Source: JAYEHL01 sp041653935 (GTDB lineage Bacteria; Chloroflexota; Dehalococcoidia; E44-bin15). From it: a stretch of DNA of 64,000 nt. Numbering within the stretch: position 1 is the stretch's first letter; each line of letters begins with the position of its first letter. The stretch spans positions 434,001 to 498,000 of the forward strand of contig JBAZEO010000002.1 in NCBI GenBank assembly GCA_041653935.1, written 5' to 3'. Shown here in pieces: positions 1-7,138 of the stretch. Made by a program: the position numbers and the translations under genes. A model generated the notes under the pieces. It saw only the letters and a list, made by a program, of their open reading frames with translations. It ran no database searches and was not told the DNA's origin.

Positions 1-29
1 CCCCAAGAATGGGGGATCGAGGGGGTTGA
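1..29 (+). repeat. 3' end of composite dispersed repeat, cut by window edge
   Basis: A C-run and G-run hairpin followed by GGGGGTTGA matches the terminal module of the repeat seen complete near 24.0 kb. It lies about 70 bp upstream of a plus-strand gene, as most other copies do. The terminal TTGAAC (26-31) with TAATAA (48-53, 16 bp apart) could form a weak promoter for the gene at 102. Confidence 0.6.
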
Positions 30-101
30 ACAATCGAAGATATACCTTAATAACAATTAAATCGCAGAGAAGATAAATACAAATTAGATAAGGAGGTAAA
101 A

Positions 102-668
102 ATGGCACAAGAACGCAACGATTATAGCGGGCCGTTCATCCGCCACTTCCGCTATGATGACTTCTCCAAGGAGTTCCTGGGGAAACTTCTGTGCGAATAC
201 GGCCGCCTGTATGAGCTCATCGACGGGCTGTGGTATTCCACCACCGCGAAGGAAGTCGGCCCGGAGAAAGCGTGGAAGTGGGAGATGCAGGTCTGGCGCG
301 CCATCCCCCCACACGTCATGAAAGGACTGAAGAAGGTAGGCAACTTCGAGGGCCACGATCTGTACACCATGTTCAAGGCGGTACAGCTCGACCCGTGCTA
401 CACCGAGGGTTTGTACGAGTACGACATCTATATCCGCGACCCGAAGTATGCCATCATGACCATCTACCGCTGCCCGTCCCTGCTCTACTTTGAGAAGACC
501 GATCCGAAACGGGTCAAGCCGCTGTGCGTGGATCTGGAGCCTCCCGCGTTCCAAGACTACGCGGATTTCTGGAATCCCAAGATCAAAGTGCGGCCGCTCA
601 AGCTGCCGCCGCGCAAGGACAAGAACGATATCCCTGTCTGCCAGTGGGAATATATACTGGAAGACTAG
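102..668 (+). CDS. Three-cysteine family protein of unknown function (copy 1)
   Basis: 188 residues, soluble, no signal peptide. The ATG is fixed by AAGGAGG 5 nt upstream. It belongs to a family with ten domains in this window. Shared signatures are DYSGPF at the N-terminus, FSKEF, a W in the second helical block, a Cys at about residue 124 (CPSL), a Cys at about 142 (followed by xxLE), NPKIKV, LKLPP, and a terminal CQWE (Cys about 180). From memory it resembles proteins labelled DUF6125 or related to L-2-amino-thiazoline-4-carboxylate hydrolase; neither was checked. The three invariant cysteines suggest metal binding or thiol chemistry, but no reaction can be assigned. It precedes an FeS flavoenzyme, which may mark a shared pathway. 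Confidence 0.85.
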   Translation: MAQERNDYSGPFIRHFRYDDFSKEFLGKLLCEYGRLYELIDGLWYSTTAKEVGPEKAWKWEMQVWRAIPPHVMKGLKKVGNFEGHDLYTMFKAVQLDPCYTEGLYEYDIYIRDPKYAIMTIYRCPSLLYFEKTDPKRVKPLCVDLEPPAFQDYADFWNPKIKVRPLKLPPRKDKNDIPVCQWEYILED

Positions 669-872
669 GATAAAAGCTCAGCATAGAGTCGACCCTATCG
701 CGATTCCGGGGTGGACATCTCGTTAGCGTCGGTTTAGGATTATCCTATCCGCGCGACGTAATCCGGAAGATATAGGGCATGAGGAGAACGAGATGGCCGC
801 TATTATGAAAGCGAACATGTTTCGAATGACTGATAGCGGCCCTCTGTTTCTTTTGAGAAGGAAGTGCATCCA

Positions 873-2828
873 GTGAACGCAACGCCGGTGCTGAAGAATC
901 TTTTTGAGCCTGCCGAGATAGGATCGATACAGATCAAGAATAGAATGGTCATGCCACCGATGGGAACGAATATGGCCGTCGACGGATATGTGAACCGGAA
1001 GATTCTGGATCACTATGAGGCGCGTGCCAGGAGCGGCGTCGGGCTGATAATTGTCGAGGTGACAGGCGTTGACTCGCCAACAGGGAAGAACACGGCGAAC
1101 ATGCTGATGCTGAACGACGATAAGTATATATCCGGCATGGCAGAACTGGTTAAAACGATTCATAAGCACGGCGCAAAGGCCGTCCTACAGATAAGCCACA
1201 CAGGAAGAGGTGCCAGACAGAAAATAACCGGCGTCCAGCCGGTAGCTCCATCGCCCGTCCCCATGCCGTACAGCTCTGCGATCGGCTACGGCGGCGATAT
1301 GCCGAGGGAGCTGACTGTGGCGGAGATACATGTGATCGAGCGCAAATACGCCTATGCTGCAGGCAGGGCTAAACAGGCCGGCTTCGACGGCGTTATGCTG
1401 CACGGAACCGGCTACTATCTCATCGCGCAGTTCGTCTCCTCCACCGCCAACGTCAGGAGTGATGAATACGGCGGCGATATCGAAAAGAGAGCCCGGTTTC
1501 CGCTGGAGGTAATAGAGGCGGTCAAGGAAAATGTCGGGGGCGATTTCCCACTGCTCTACAAGATGAGCCCGCTGGAGATAGGCCAGGGTGCCGGGCTGAC
1601 ACTGGAAGAAGGACAGCATCTGGCTGTCATGCTGCAGGACGCCGGGGTGCATGCGCTGGAACTGGCTGGCATGATATGGGGCATAGAGCTGAACCTGGAG
1701 CCGCCCCCCGGTGAGCCTAGGAACATGGGGCTGTTTCTCTCCCCATTCATAAAATCGGTGGTGACAATACCGGTGATCGCCGAGGGCAGGATCGATCCTG
1801 AGCAGGGCGATAAAGCGATCGCGGAGGGCAAGGCGGACTTCATCGGCTTCGGTCGTGGGTTGCTTGCAGACCCGCGGCTGCCGGAGAAGGCGCTTGAGGC
1901 AAGATTTGACAAGATACGCCCGTGCATCGGCTGCGGACGCTGCACCGACAACCAGTTGATGAAGGGCTGGGGCGTGATGTGTTCGGTGAACCCGGCGGTG
2001 GGCGGCGAGGCCGCTAAATACAGGATATACGACGCCAAGAAGGTTAAGAAAGTCGCGGTCATCGGCGGCGGGCCCGCGGGCATGGAGGCGGCCAGGGTGG
2101 CCAGCCTGCGCGGGCACATGGTCACTCTCTATGAAAAGGATGAAAGGCTCGGCGGACAGCTGAACCAGGCCGTTGTGCCGCCGCACAAGAGCAACCTCGC
2201 CGCATACCTGGAATACCTCAAAAGGCAGCTATCATTGCAGCATGTCGATATCCGTACAGGGACCAAAGCCACCGCCGAAATTATAAAGAAGCTTAAACCG
2301 GATGCTGTTGTGATTGCCACAGGCGTCTCCGCAATAAAGCCCGACATACCTGGGGCGGACAAGCCCTGCGTGCTCTCCGCCAGAGCTGTTCTCGACGGTA
2401 AGGAAACAGGGGCAAAGGTCGCTGTCATAGGCGGGGGACTTGTGGGATGCGAGACCGCAGAGTTCCTGCAGAAACAGGGTAAGCAGATAACCATAATAGA
2501 AATGCTTGATGATATCGCGAGCAAAATGGTGTATGCTCAAAAAACCATCCTGGAAGCCCGGCTCAAGGCCGCTGGCATTACTATTCTTACGGAAACCGTA
2601 TGTAAAGAAATCACAGATGGCGAAATTACCGTAGCAACAAAGTCAGGTAACAAGCTGCAAATCGAGGTTGGCAGTATAGTTATCGCAATCGGAGACAGGC
2701 CAAATAAGGCTCTGGAACATGAACTGAAAGGGATCGTACGCGAGCTTTATATGGCGGGCGATTGTGTAAAACCGGAAGGCATAGCGGAGGCTGTTGCGGC
2801 GGGCTATCTGGCCGCACTATCGATTTAA
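873..2828 (+). CDS. Old-yellow-enzyme family FMN/FeS/FAD oxidoreductase (2,4-dienoyl-CoA/enoate reductase-like)
   Basis: About 651 residues. Order: FMN TIM barrel (residues 1-345), a [4Fe-4S] site CIGCGRC at about 351 with a further Cys in CSVNP, an FAD fold (GGGPAG about 397) and an NAD(P)H fold (GGGLVG about 520). This is the layout of FadH, enoate reductases and the bile-acid enzymes BaiCD/BaiH, so NAD(P)H-driven reduction of an activated C=C bond is likely. The tyrosine matching FadH Tyr166 is kept, while the position of FadH His252 looks like Gly (my alignment from memory). GTG at 873 is preferred over GTG at 864 because AAGGA lies 10 nt upstream. Substrate unknown. It is flanked by members of the three-cysteine family. 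Confidence 0.9.
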   Translation: MNATPVLKNLFEPAEIGSIQIKNRMVMPPMGTNMAVDGYVNRKILDHYEARARSGVGLIIVEVTGVDSPTGKNTANMLMLNDDKYISGMAELVKTIHKHGAKAVLQISHTGRGARQKITGVQPVAPSPVPMPYSSAIGYGGDMPRELTVAEIHVIERKYAYAAGRAKQAGFDGVMLHGTGYYLIAQFVSSTANVRSDEYGGDIEKRARFPLEVIEAVKENVGGDFPLLYKMSPLEIGQGAGLTLEEGQHLAVMLQDAGVHALELAGMIWGIELNLEPPPGEPRNMGLFLSPFIKSVVTIPVIAEGRIDPEQGDKAIAEGKADFIGFGRGLLADPRLPEKALEARFDKIRPCIGCGRCTDNQLMKGWGVMCSVNPAVGGEAAKYRIYDAKKVKKVAVIGGGPAGMEAARVASLRGHMVTLYEKDERLGGQLNQAVVPPHKSNLAAYLEYLKRQLSLQHVDIRTGTKATAEIIKKLKPDAVVIATGVSAIKPDIPGADKPCVLSARAVLDGKETGAKVAVIGGGLVGCETAEFLQKQGKQITIIEMLDDIASKMVYAQKTILEARLKAAGITILTETVCKEITDGEITVATKSGNKLQIEVGSIVIAIGDRPNKALEHELKGIVRELYMAGDCVKPEGIAEAVAAGYLAALSI

Positions 2829-2888
2829 ATAATCCGATTGAATGTCCCGGTTAGAGCAACTTCTAGCCATGCCGGGAAGGAGGCTCGA

Positions 2889-3509
2889 ATGGCAAAAGAT
2901 GAGAAGCAGACAAAGAGCAGAGCCACGAAAAAAGCGAAGGACTACAGCGGCCCGGTACGCCCTATATGCCGGCTGGAGGACCTGGATAAGGATACGCTTG
3001 TTAAGCTGGCAAACGAATACGCCAGGGCCTATCAGCAGATGGATAACCACTGGCATGACGCCGTGGCCAAGAGGTACGGAGCGCAAGTCGCACGGGAGAT
3101 AGATTTTGAGGTCTGGATGCGGAACATCCCGTCGACGGCGCGGCGCACCCTGGAAGCCCTGGGCCACAAAGAGAACGACATGTCCGGCATACTGAAAGTG
3201 AACCAGTTCCATCCGGCTGCCGGCGGTTGTCCCTATCACTATGATTACGAGGTTGAATTGAAGAGCCCGAAGGTCGGATTGGTGAAGGTAGCCAGATGCA
3301 GGCCTATGCGCTTCCTCAAGGAAAAAGGGGATTCGGAGTTCCTCAGAACCATGTGCCGCAAATGGGATGTGGAGATGTTTGGACAATCCGCCAAGGCCAT
3401 CGTGCCCAATGTTAAGTGGCGGCCGCTGGTCATCCCGCCCTACGACGCCCCATACGACAGGCAGGAGCCCGGCTACGACTGCATATGGGAATTCAGCATA
3501 GAAGATTAG
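2889..3509 (+). CDS. Three-cysteine family protein (copy 2)
   Basis: 206 residues from the ATG behind GGAAGGAGG; an in-frame TTG at 2838 has no such site. A lysine-rich N-terminal tail of about 18 residues precedes the DYSGPV signature. The family cysteines occur in ARCRPM, in MCRKWD and in the terminal CIWEF. It is nearly identical over long stretches to the product at 5110, so the two are a recent duplication, and the pair brackets two SDR genes. Extra features shared only by this pair are GGCP and PPYDAPYDRQEPGYD just before the last Cys. Function unknown. Confidence 0.85.
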   Translation: MAKDEKQTKSRATKKAKDYSGPVRPICRLEDLDKDTLVKLANEYARAYQQMDNHWHDAVAKRYGAQVAREIDFEVWMRNIPSTARRTLEALGHKENDMSGILKVNQFHPAAGGCPYHYDYEVELKSPKVGLVKVARCRPMRFLKEKGDSEFLRTMCRKWDVEMFGQSAKAIVPNVKWRPLVIPPYDAPYDRQEPGYDCIWEFSIED

Positions 3510-3531
3510 CACGGCGATAACGGGAGGCGAT

Positions 3532-4299
3532 ATGCTCGCTGATAAATTCAGGCTCGATAATAAGGTGGCGATCGTGACCGGCGGCGGTAAAGGCATCGGC
3601 CGCTGCATCGGGCTTACATTCGCCGAGGCCGGCGCAAATGTCGTATTCGCCGCCAGGACCGAGAGCGATATCCAGGCCAGCGCGGAGGCGGCCAAAGCCT
3701 TCGGAGTAAAGGCCATCGCAGTCCCATGCGACGTCATGGTCGACGAGCAGTTGGAGCGGCTGGTATCAAAAACAATCGAGACCTTCGGCAAGATCGATAT
3801 ACTGGTGAACGTAGCCGGAGGCAGCGGGCCCAACCGCATCGCCAAGACCTCCCGCAAGAGATTTCTCGAGTCACTTGATTTCAATGTTGTCTCTGCCTTT
3901 GTCCTCACCCGAATCTGTCTGCCGCACCTGCAGAGCACAAAGGGCTGCGTAATCAATATAAGTTCGGCGGTGGGACGTCTGGTCCAGCGCAATTTCAGTG
4001 TCTACGGAACAGCCAAAGCCGGCCTGTCGTACATGACGAGGATGCTGGCCTGCGACCTGGCGCCCGATGTCAGGGTCAACGCCGTTGCGCCCGGGACGAT
4101 AATGACGGACGCCCTGCGCAGCTTCCTTGACGAAGCCTCGCTGCAGAAGATGAGCGATCTCACGCCGATGAAGCGTCTCGGCACGCCCGAGGACATAGCC
4201 TATGCCTGCCTGTATCTGGCATCGCCGGCAGCTTCATGGGTGACGGGTAAAATCATCGACGTCGACGGTGGCACGGAGACGACCAGTGTTCCTTCCTGA
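3532..4299 (+). CDS. Short-chain dehydrogenase/reductase (FabG/HSDH-like)
   Basis: 255 residues, ATG with GGGAGG 5 nt upstream. Classical SDR: the nucleotide motif TGGGKGIG at residues 17-24, NVAGG replacing the usual NNAG, a catalytic Ser in ISSAVG, YGTAKAG (Tyr-x3-Lys), and the C-terminal substrate loop PGTIMTD. It is expected to interconvert a hydroxyl and a ketone using NAD(P)H. It follows copy 2 of the three-cysteine family by 22 nt and precedes a second SDR by 21 nt, so one transcript is likely. Substrate not predictable; steroid, 3-oxoacyl and alicyclic alcohols are all possible. Confidence 0.9.
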   Translation: MLADKFRLDNKVAIVTGGGKGIGRCIGLTFAEAGANVVFAARTESDIQASAEAAKAFGVKAIAVPCDVMVDEQLERLVSKTIETFGKIDILVNVAGGSGPNRIAKTSRKRFLESLDFNVVSAFVLTRICLPHLQSTKGCVINISSAVGRLVQRNFSVYGTAKAGLSYMTRMLACDLAPDVRVNAVAPGTIMTDALRSFLDEASLQKMSDLTPMKRLGTPEDIAYACLYLASPAASWVTGKIIDVDGGTETTSVPS

Positions 4300-4320
4300 T
4301 TTGATTTGGAGGTGGCTGAG

Positions 4321-5064
4321 ATGTTCGATCTGACCGGACACGTAGCCCTGGTGACCGGCGCCGGCCAGGGCATGGGGCTGGGGGCAGCCAGAGCGCTGGC
4401 TGCCCAGGGAGCCAAGGTGGCGGTGAACGATTATTACGGGGAGAGGGCGCAGCAGGCGGCGGCGCAGATATGCGCGGCGGGGAGTACAGCTATCGGACTG
4501 GGAGCCGATGTGACCGACCCTGCCTCTATCAAGGCTATGATTGCGGAGATCGAGAGGCAGCTGGGGCCGGTAGACATACTTGTGAACAACGCCGGCATCC
4601 CGACCGAGGGCGTGAAGTACGCAAAGTTCATCGATACCAAAACGGAAGACCTGGAGATATATGTTGATCTCAATCTGCGCGGCGTAATGAACTGCGTTCG
4701 CGCTGTACTCCCCGGCATGTGCGACCGCGGCTGGGGACGCATCGTCACAATCTCTTCCGAGTCGTGGCGGCTGGGAGTGAACATGGGACTCTCGCTCTAC
4801 GCCACTTCGAAGGCCGGGGCGGTGGGCTTCATGCGGCAGCTTTCCAGCGAGATAGGCAGTCGCGGCGTCACCGCAAATTGCATTTCACTTGGGATGATGA
4901 ACAACGCCCCCAACGCCGACGCCATCTGCAAGAAATCCACAAGCGTCGGCCGGGCGGGTACCCCGGATGATGTCGGCGCGGCGGTGGTATATTTCGCCTC
5001 CAGGGAGGCCGCATGGGTCACGGGACAAGTGTTACCGCTGAACGGAGGCGCCTGTACAAGCTAG
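4321..5064 (+). CDS. Short-chain dehydrogenase/reductase
   Basis: 247 residues from the ATG behind GGAGGTGG; an upstream TTG at 4306 overlaps that ribosome site and is rejected. Motifs: TGAGQGMG near residue 13, NNAG, Ser in ISSES, YATSKAG, C-terminal GG.C. A classical NAD(P)H-dependent SDR, distinct from the preceding one in sequence. The two adjacent SDRs and the upstream flavoenzyme suggest a multi-step redox route on one cyclic or acyl-CoA substrate; this is inferred from context only. Confidence 0.9.
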   Translation: MFDLTGHVALVTGAGQGMGLGAARALAAQGAKVAVNDYYGERAQQAAAQICAAGSTAIGLGADVTDPASIKAMIAEIERQLGPVDILVNNAGIPTEGVKYAKFIDTKTEDLEIYVDLNLRGVMNCVRAVLPGMCDRGWGRIVTISSESWRLGVNMGLSLYATSKAGAVGFMRQLSSEIGSRGVTANCISLGMMNNAPNADAICKKSTSVGRAGTPDDVGAAVVYFASREAAWVTGQVLPLNGGACTS

Positions 5065-5109
5065 AACGCTCGGGCAAGCTCGTCCCCGGTCGACGGAAAG
5101 GAAACGGCA

Positions 5110-5736
5110 ATGGTCAAGAAAGAAACCAACCCCAAGAAGAAAGAGCCAAAGGATATGAAGGACTATAGCGGTCCGGTGCGACCCGTCTGCCGCCTGGAGG
5201 ACCTGGGCAAAGAGACTCTCGCGAAGCTGGCCAACGAGTACGCCAGGGCCTACCAGCAGATGGACGGTCACTGGTATGAAGCTGTGGCCAAGCGATACGG
5301 AGAGAAGATCGCCCGCGAGATAGATTTTGAAGTTTGGATGAGGAACATCCCGTCGACGGCGCGGCGCACGCTGGAAGCACTGGGTCACAAGGAAAATGAC
5401 ATGGCCGGGATACTCAAGGTAAACCAGTTCCACCCAGCCGCCGGCGGCTGCCCGTTTCTCTACGACTACGAGGTCGAACTGAAGAACCCGAAGGTCGGCA
5501 TAGTGAAGGTTGCCAGGTGCCATCCCATGCGACACTACAGAGAGAAGGGGAACATAGATTTCGTCAGAGTCATGTGCCGCGAGTGGGATCCGAAGATGTT
5601 CGGGCAATCGGCCAAAGCCATCGTTCCTAATGTGACGTGGAAGCCGCTGGTGCTTCCGCCCTATGATGCTCCCTATGAAAGGCAGGAGCCGGGATACGAC
5701 TGCATGTGGGAGTTCACAATAGCGGACAAAATATAG
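5110..5736 (+). CDS. Three-cysteine family protein (copy 3)
   Basis: 208 residues, ATG after GGAAAGGAAA. Closest relative is copy 2 at 2889: the central block around EVWMRNIPSTARRTLE is identical and the tail PPYDAPYERQEPGYDC differs by one residue. The N-terminus is a lysine-rich extension. Family cysteines are in ARCHPM, MCREWD and CMWEF. The gene sits directly behind the SDR pair and 58 nt ahead of the tandem fusion. Function unknown. Confidence 0.85.
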   Translation: MVKKETNPKKKEPKDMKDYSGPVRPVCRLEDLGKETLAKLANEYARAYQQMDGHWYEAVAKRYGEKIAREIDFEVWMRNIPSTARRTLEALGHKENDMAGILKVNQFHPAAGGCPFLYDYEVELKNPKVGIVKVARCHPMRHYREKGNIDFVRVMCREWDPKMFGQSAKAIVPNVTWKPLVLPPYDAPYERQEPGYDCMWEFTIADKI

Positions 5737-5794
5737 AGAATCAAGAGGCAAACCGAGTCAACAGCACTCGATAATAAATATTTAGGAGGATACA

Positions 5795-6964
5795 ATGGCC
5801 GAACTGCAGGACCTCAGCGGTCCGTTCAACCCCAATCTGAAGTTCAGCGACTTCTCTAAGGAGTTCCTGCTCAAATTGACGTATGAATGGCAATGGGCCT
5901 TTCTTCAGCTGGACGCCGCCTGGTTCAACCAGGTCAAGGATAGATTCAGCGACCAGTGGGCCCACGAATGCAGCCTGGAGATGTGGCTGCGCGTGGAGGG
6001 CATGGCCAACCCCAGGTACGCCAAGGTTGCCAATATACAACTGAAGAGCGTGGTGGATTCACTGAAAATGATGCAGCTGCCGCTGGAGAACACCATCGGC
6101 GGGGTATTCCCGGTAGAATACGACATCAAGAACGAGAACCACTCCTTCATGACCGTCAAGAAATGCGCCGTGCTGGACTGGTGCGAGAAGAATGCCCCGG
6201 GCAGGATCAAGACCATGTGCCAGATGAACCACCCGCAGATTATGAAGAAGACCGTAGCCAACCCCGCCATCCAGGTGACACCCGTGCAGCTGCCCCCGCG
6301 GCAGGGTAACAAGGGCTTCGCCTGCAAGTGGGAGTTCAAGATCGATGTGCCGGCAGGAACACCCGTCCGCAGTAAAAAGGAAGTGGTAGATGAGACCAAG
6401 AACGTGCCGGAGCTGAATGATATGAGCGGGCCGTTCTATCCTAATATGACCCGCGACCGCTTTTCCAAGGAATTCCTGCTGAAGCTGATGACAAATTACC
6501 AGTTCTCGTGGCTGATGGTGAACGGAGGATATTACGACGGTCTGCGCAACCGCGGCGTCGACTTCAAGACTCGAAATGAGATGGAAGTAAACGCATGGCG
6601 GTCGATGGCAAAGAAGGTGAACTGGAGATATCCCAAGATAGGGAATTTCCAGCTGAATACCGTCCTCGACTCGCTCAAGGCGATGCAGCTGCCGCTGGAT
6701 AACACAGTCGGCCTGTTCAACGCCTCCTACGAGATCGTGAACCCCAACCTGGTATACGAAAGAGTTAACAAGTGCCGCACCCTTGAGTATCTGCAAAAAG
6801 CGGAGCCGGAGCGCATAATACCGATGTGCCACGAGCTCGAGAAGCCGATTATCGAGGCGTACATGCTCAACCCAAAGCTCAAGCTGACGCCTCTAAAACT
6901 GCCGCCTCACGCGGATCCAAACGAAAGTCCTTGCTGCATCTGGGAGATTAAATTAGAGGAATGA
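5795..6964 (+). CDS. Tandem fusion of two three-cysteine family domains (copies 4 and 5)
   Basis: 389 residues, ATG behind TTAGGAGGA. Residues about 1-187 and 205-389 are two complete copies of the family domain, each beginning L/M-SGPF and FSKEFLLKL and each ending in the Cys-x-WE motif (ACKWEF, CCIWEI). A charged linker (RSKKEVVDETKN) joins them. Both halves keep the family cysteines (KKCAVL and MCQM; NKCRTL and MCHELE), so both could be functional. The fusion suggests that family members work as dimers or that heterodimers form between paralogues. Last gene before a strong terminator. Confidence 0.85.
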   Translation: MAELQDLSGPFNPNLKFSDFSKEFLLKLTYEWQWAFLQLDAAWFNQVKDRFSDQWAHECSLEMWLRVEGMANPRYAKVANIQLKSVVDSLKMMQLPLENTIGGVFPVEYDIKNENHSFMTVKKCAVLDWCEKNAPGRIKTMCQMNHPQIMKKTVANPAIQVTPVQLPPRQGNKGFACKWEFKIDVPAGTPVRSKKEVVDETKNVPELNDMSGPFYPNMTRDRFSKEFLLKLMTNYQFSWLMVNGGYYDGLRNRGVDFKTRNEMEVNAWRSMAKKVNWRYPKIGNFQLNTVLDSLKAMQLPLDNTVGLFNASYEIVNPNLVYERVNKCRTLEYLQKAEPERIIPMCHELEKPIIEAYMLNPKLKLTPLKLPPHADPNESPCCIWEIKLEE

Positions 6965-7009
6965 AGTTTCAATTTGACACATTGTTAAGTCTGCCCTAAA
7001 ATTCCCAGT

Positions 7010-7082
7010 GCGAGGTTCTGCGCTCACCGAAACGGGGCTACAGCTTCAGGGCCGGAACCGCCGGGCCACCGAAGTCGACTGA
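7010..7082 (+). promoter_or_regulatory. Possible structured leader RNA upstream of c-di-GMP gene
   Basis: GC-rich segment with nested self-complementarity: CTTC (7041-7044) can pair with a GAAG near 7070, enclosing GGCCGG and CCGGGCC arms. It leads straight into a perfect terminator hairpin and then into a GGDEF/HD-GYP gene, the arrangement of a transcription-attenuating riboswitch. A faint resemblance to the c-di-GMP-I (GEMM) core is my impression only. It may equally be just the 3' tail of the preceding operon. Confidence 0.25.
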
Positions 7083-7115
7083 CGCCTTCGGGCGGTACTG
7101 CCCGAAGGCGTTTTT
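7083..7115 (+). terminator. Rho-independent terminator
   Basis: A perfect 11-bp stem, CGCCTTCGGGC (7083-7093) with GCCCGAAGGCG (7100-7110), has a 6-nt loop and is followed by TTTTT. It lies 119 nt after the fusion gene and 23 nt before the next start codon, so it ends the upstream operon or attenuates the downstream gene. Confidence 0.9.
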
Positions 7116-7138
7116 GTCTGTAGCGATGTGTAATCCAT

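Noticed and set aside
1185..2186. Long minus-strand open frame opposite the flavoenzyme
   Set aside because: His/Arg/Leu-rich composition typical of an antisense shadow; the plus strand has complete OYE motifs.
7010..7110. Small SRP (4.5S) RNA
   Set aside because: The conserved GGTCCGGAAGGAAGCAGC core is absent; only a partial GGCCGGAA match.
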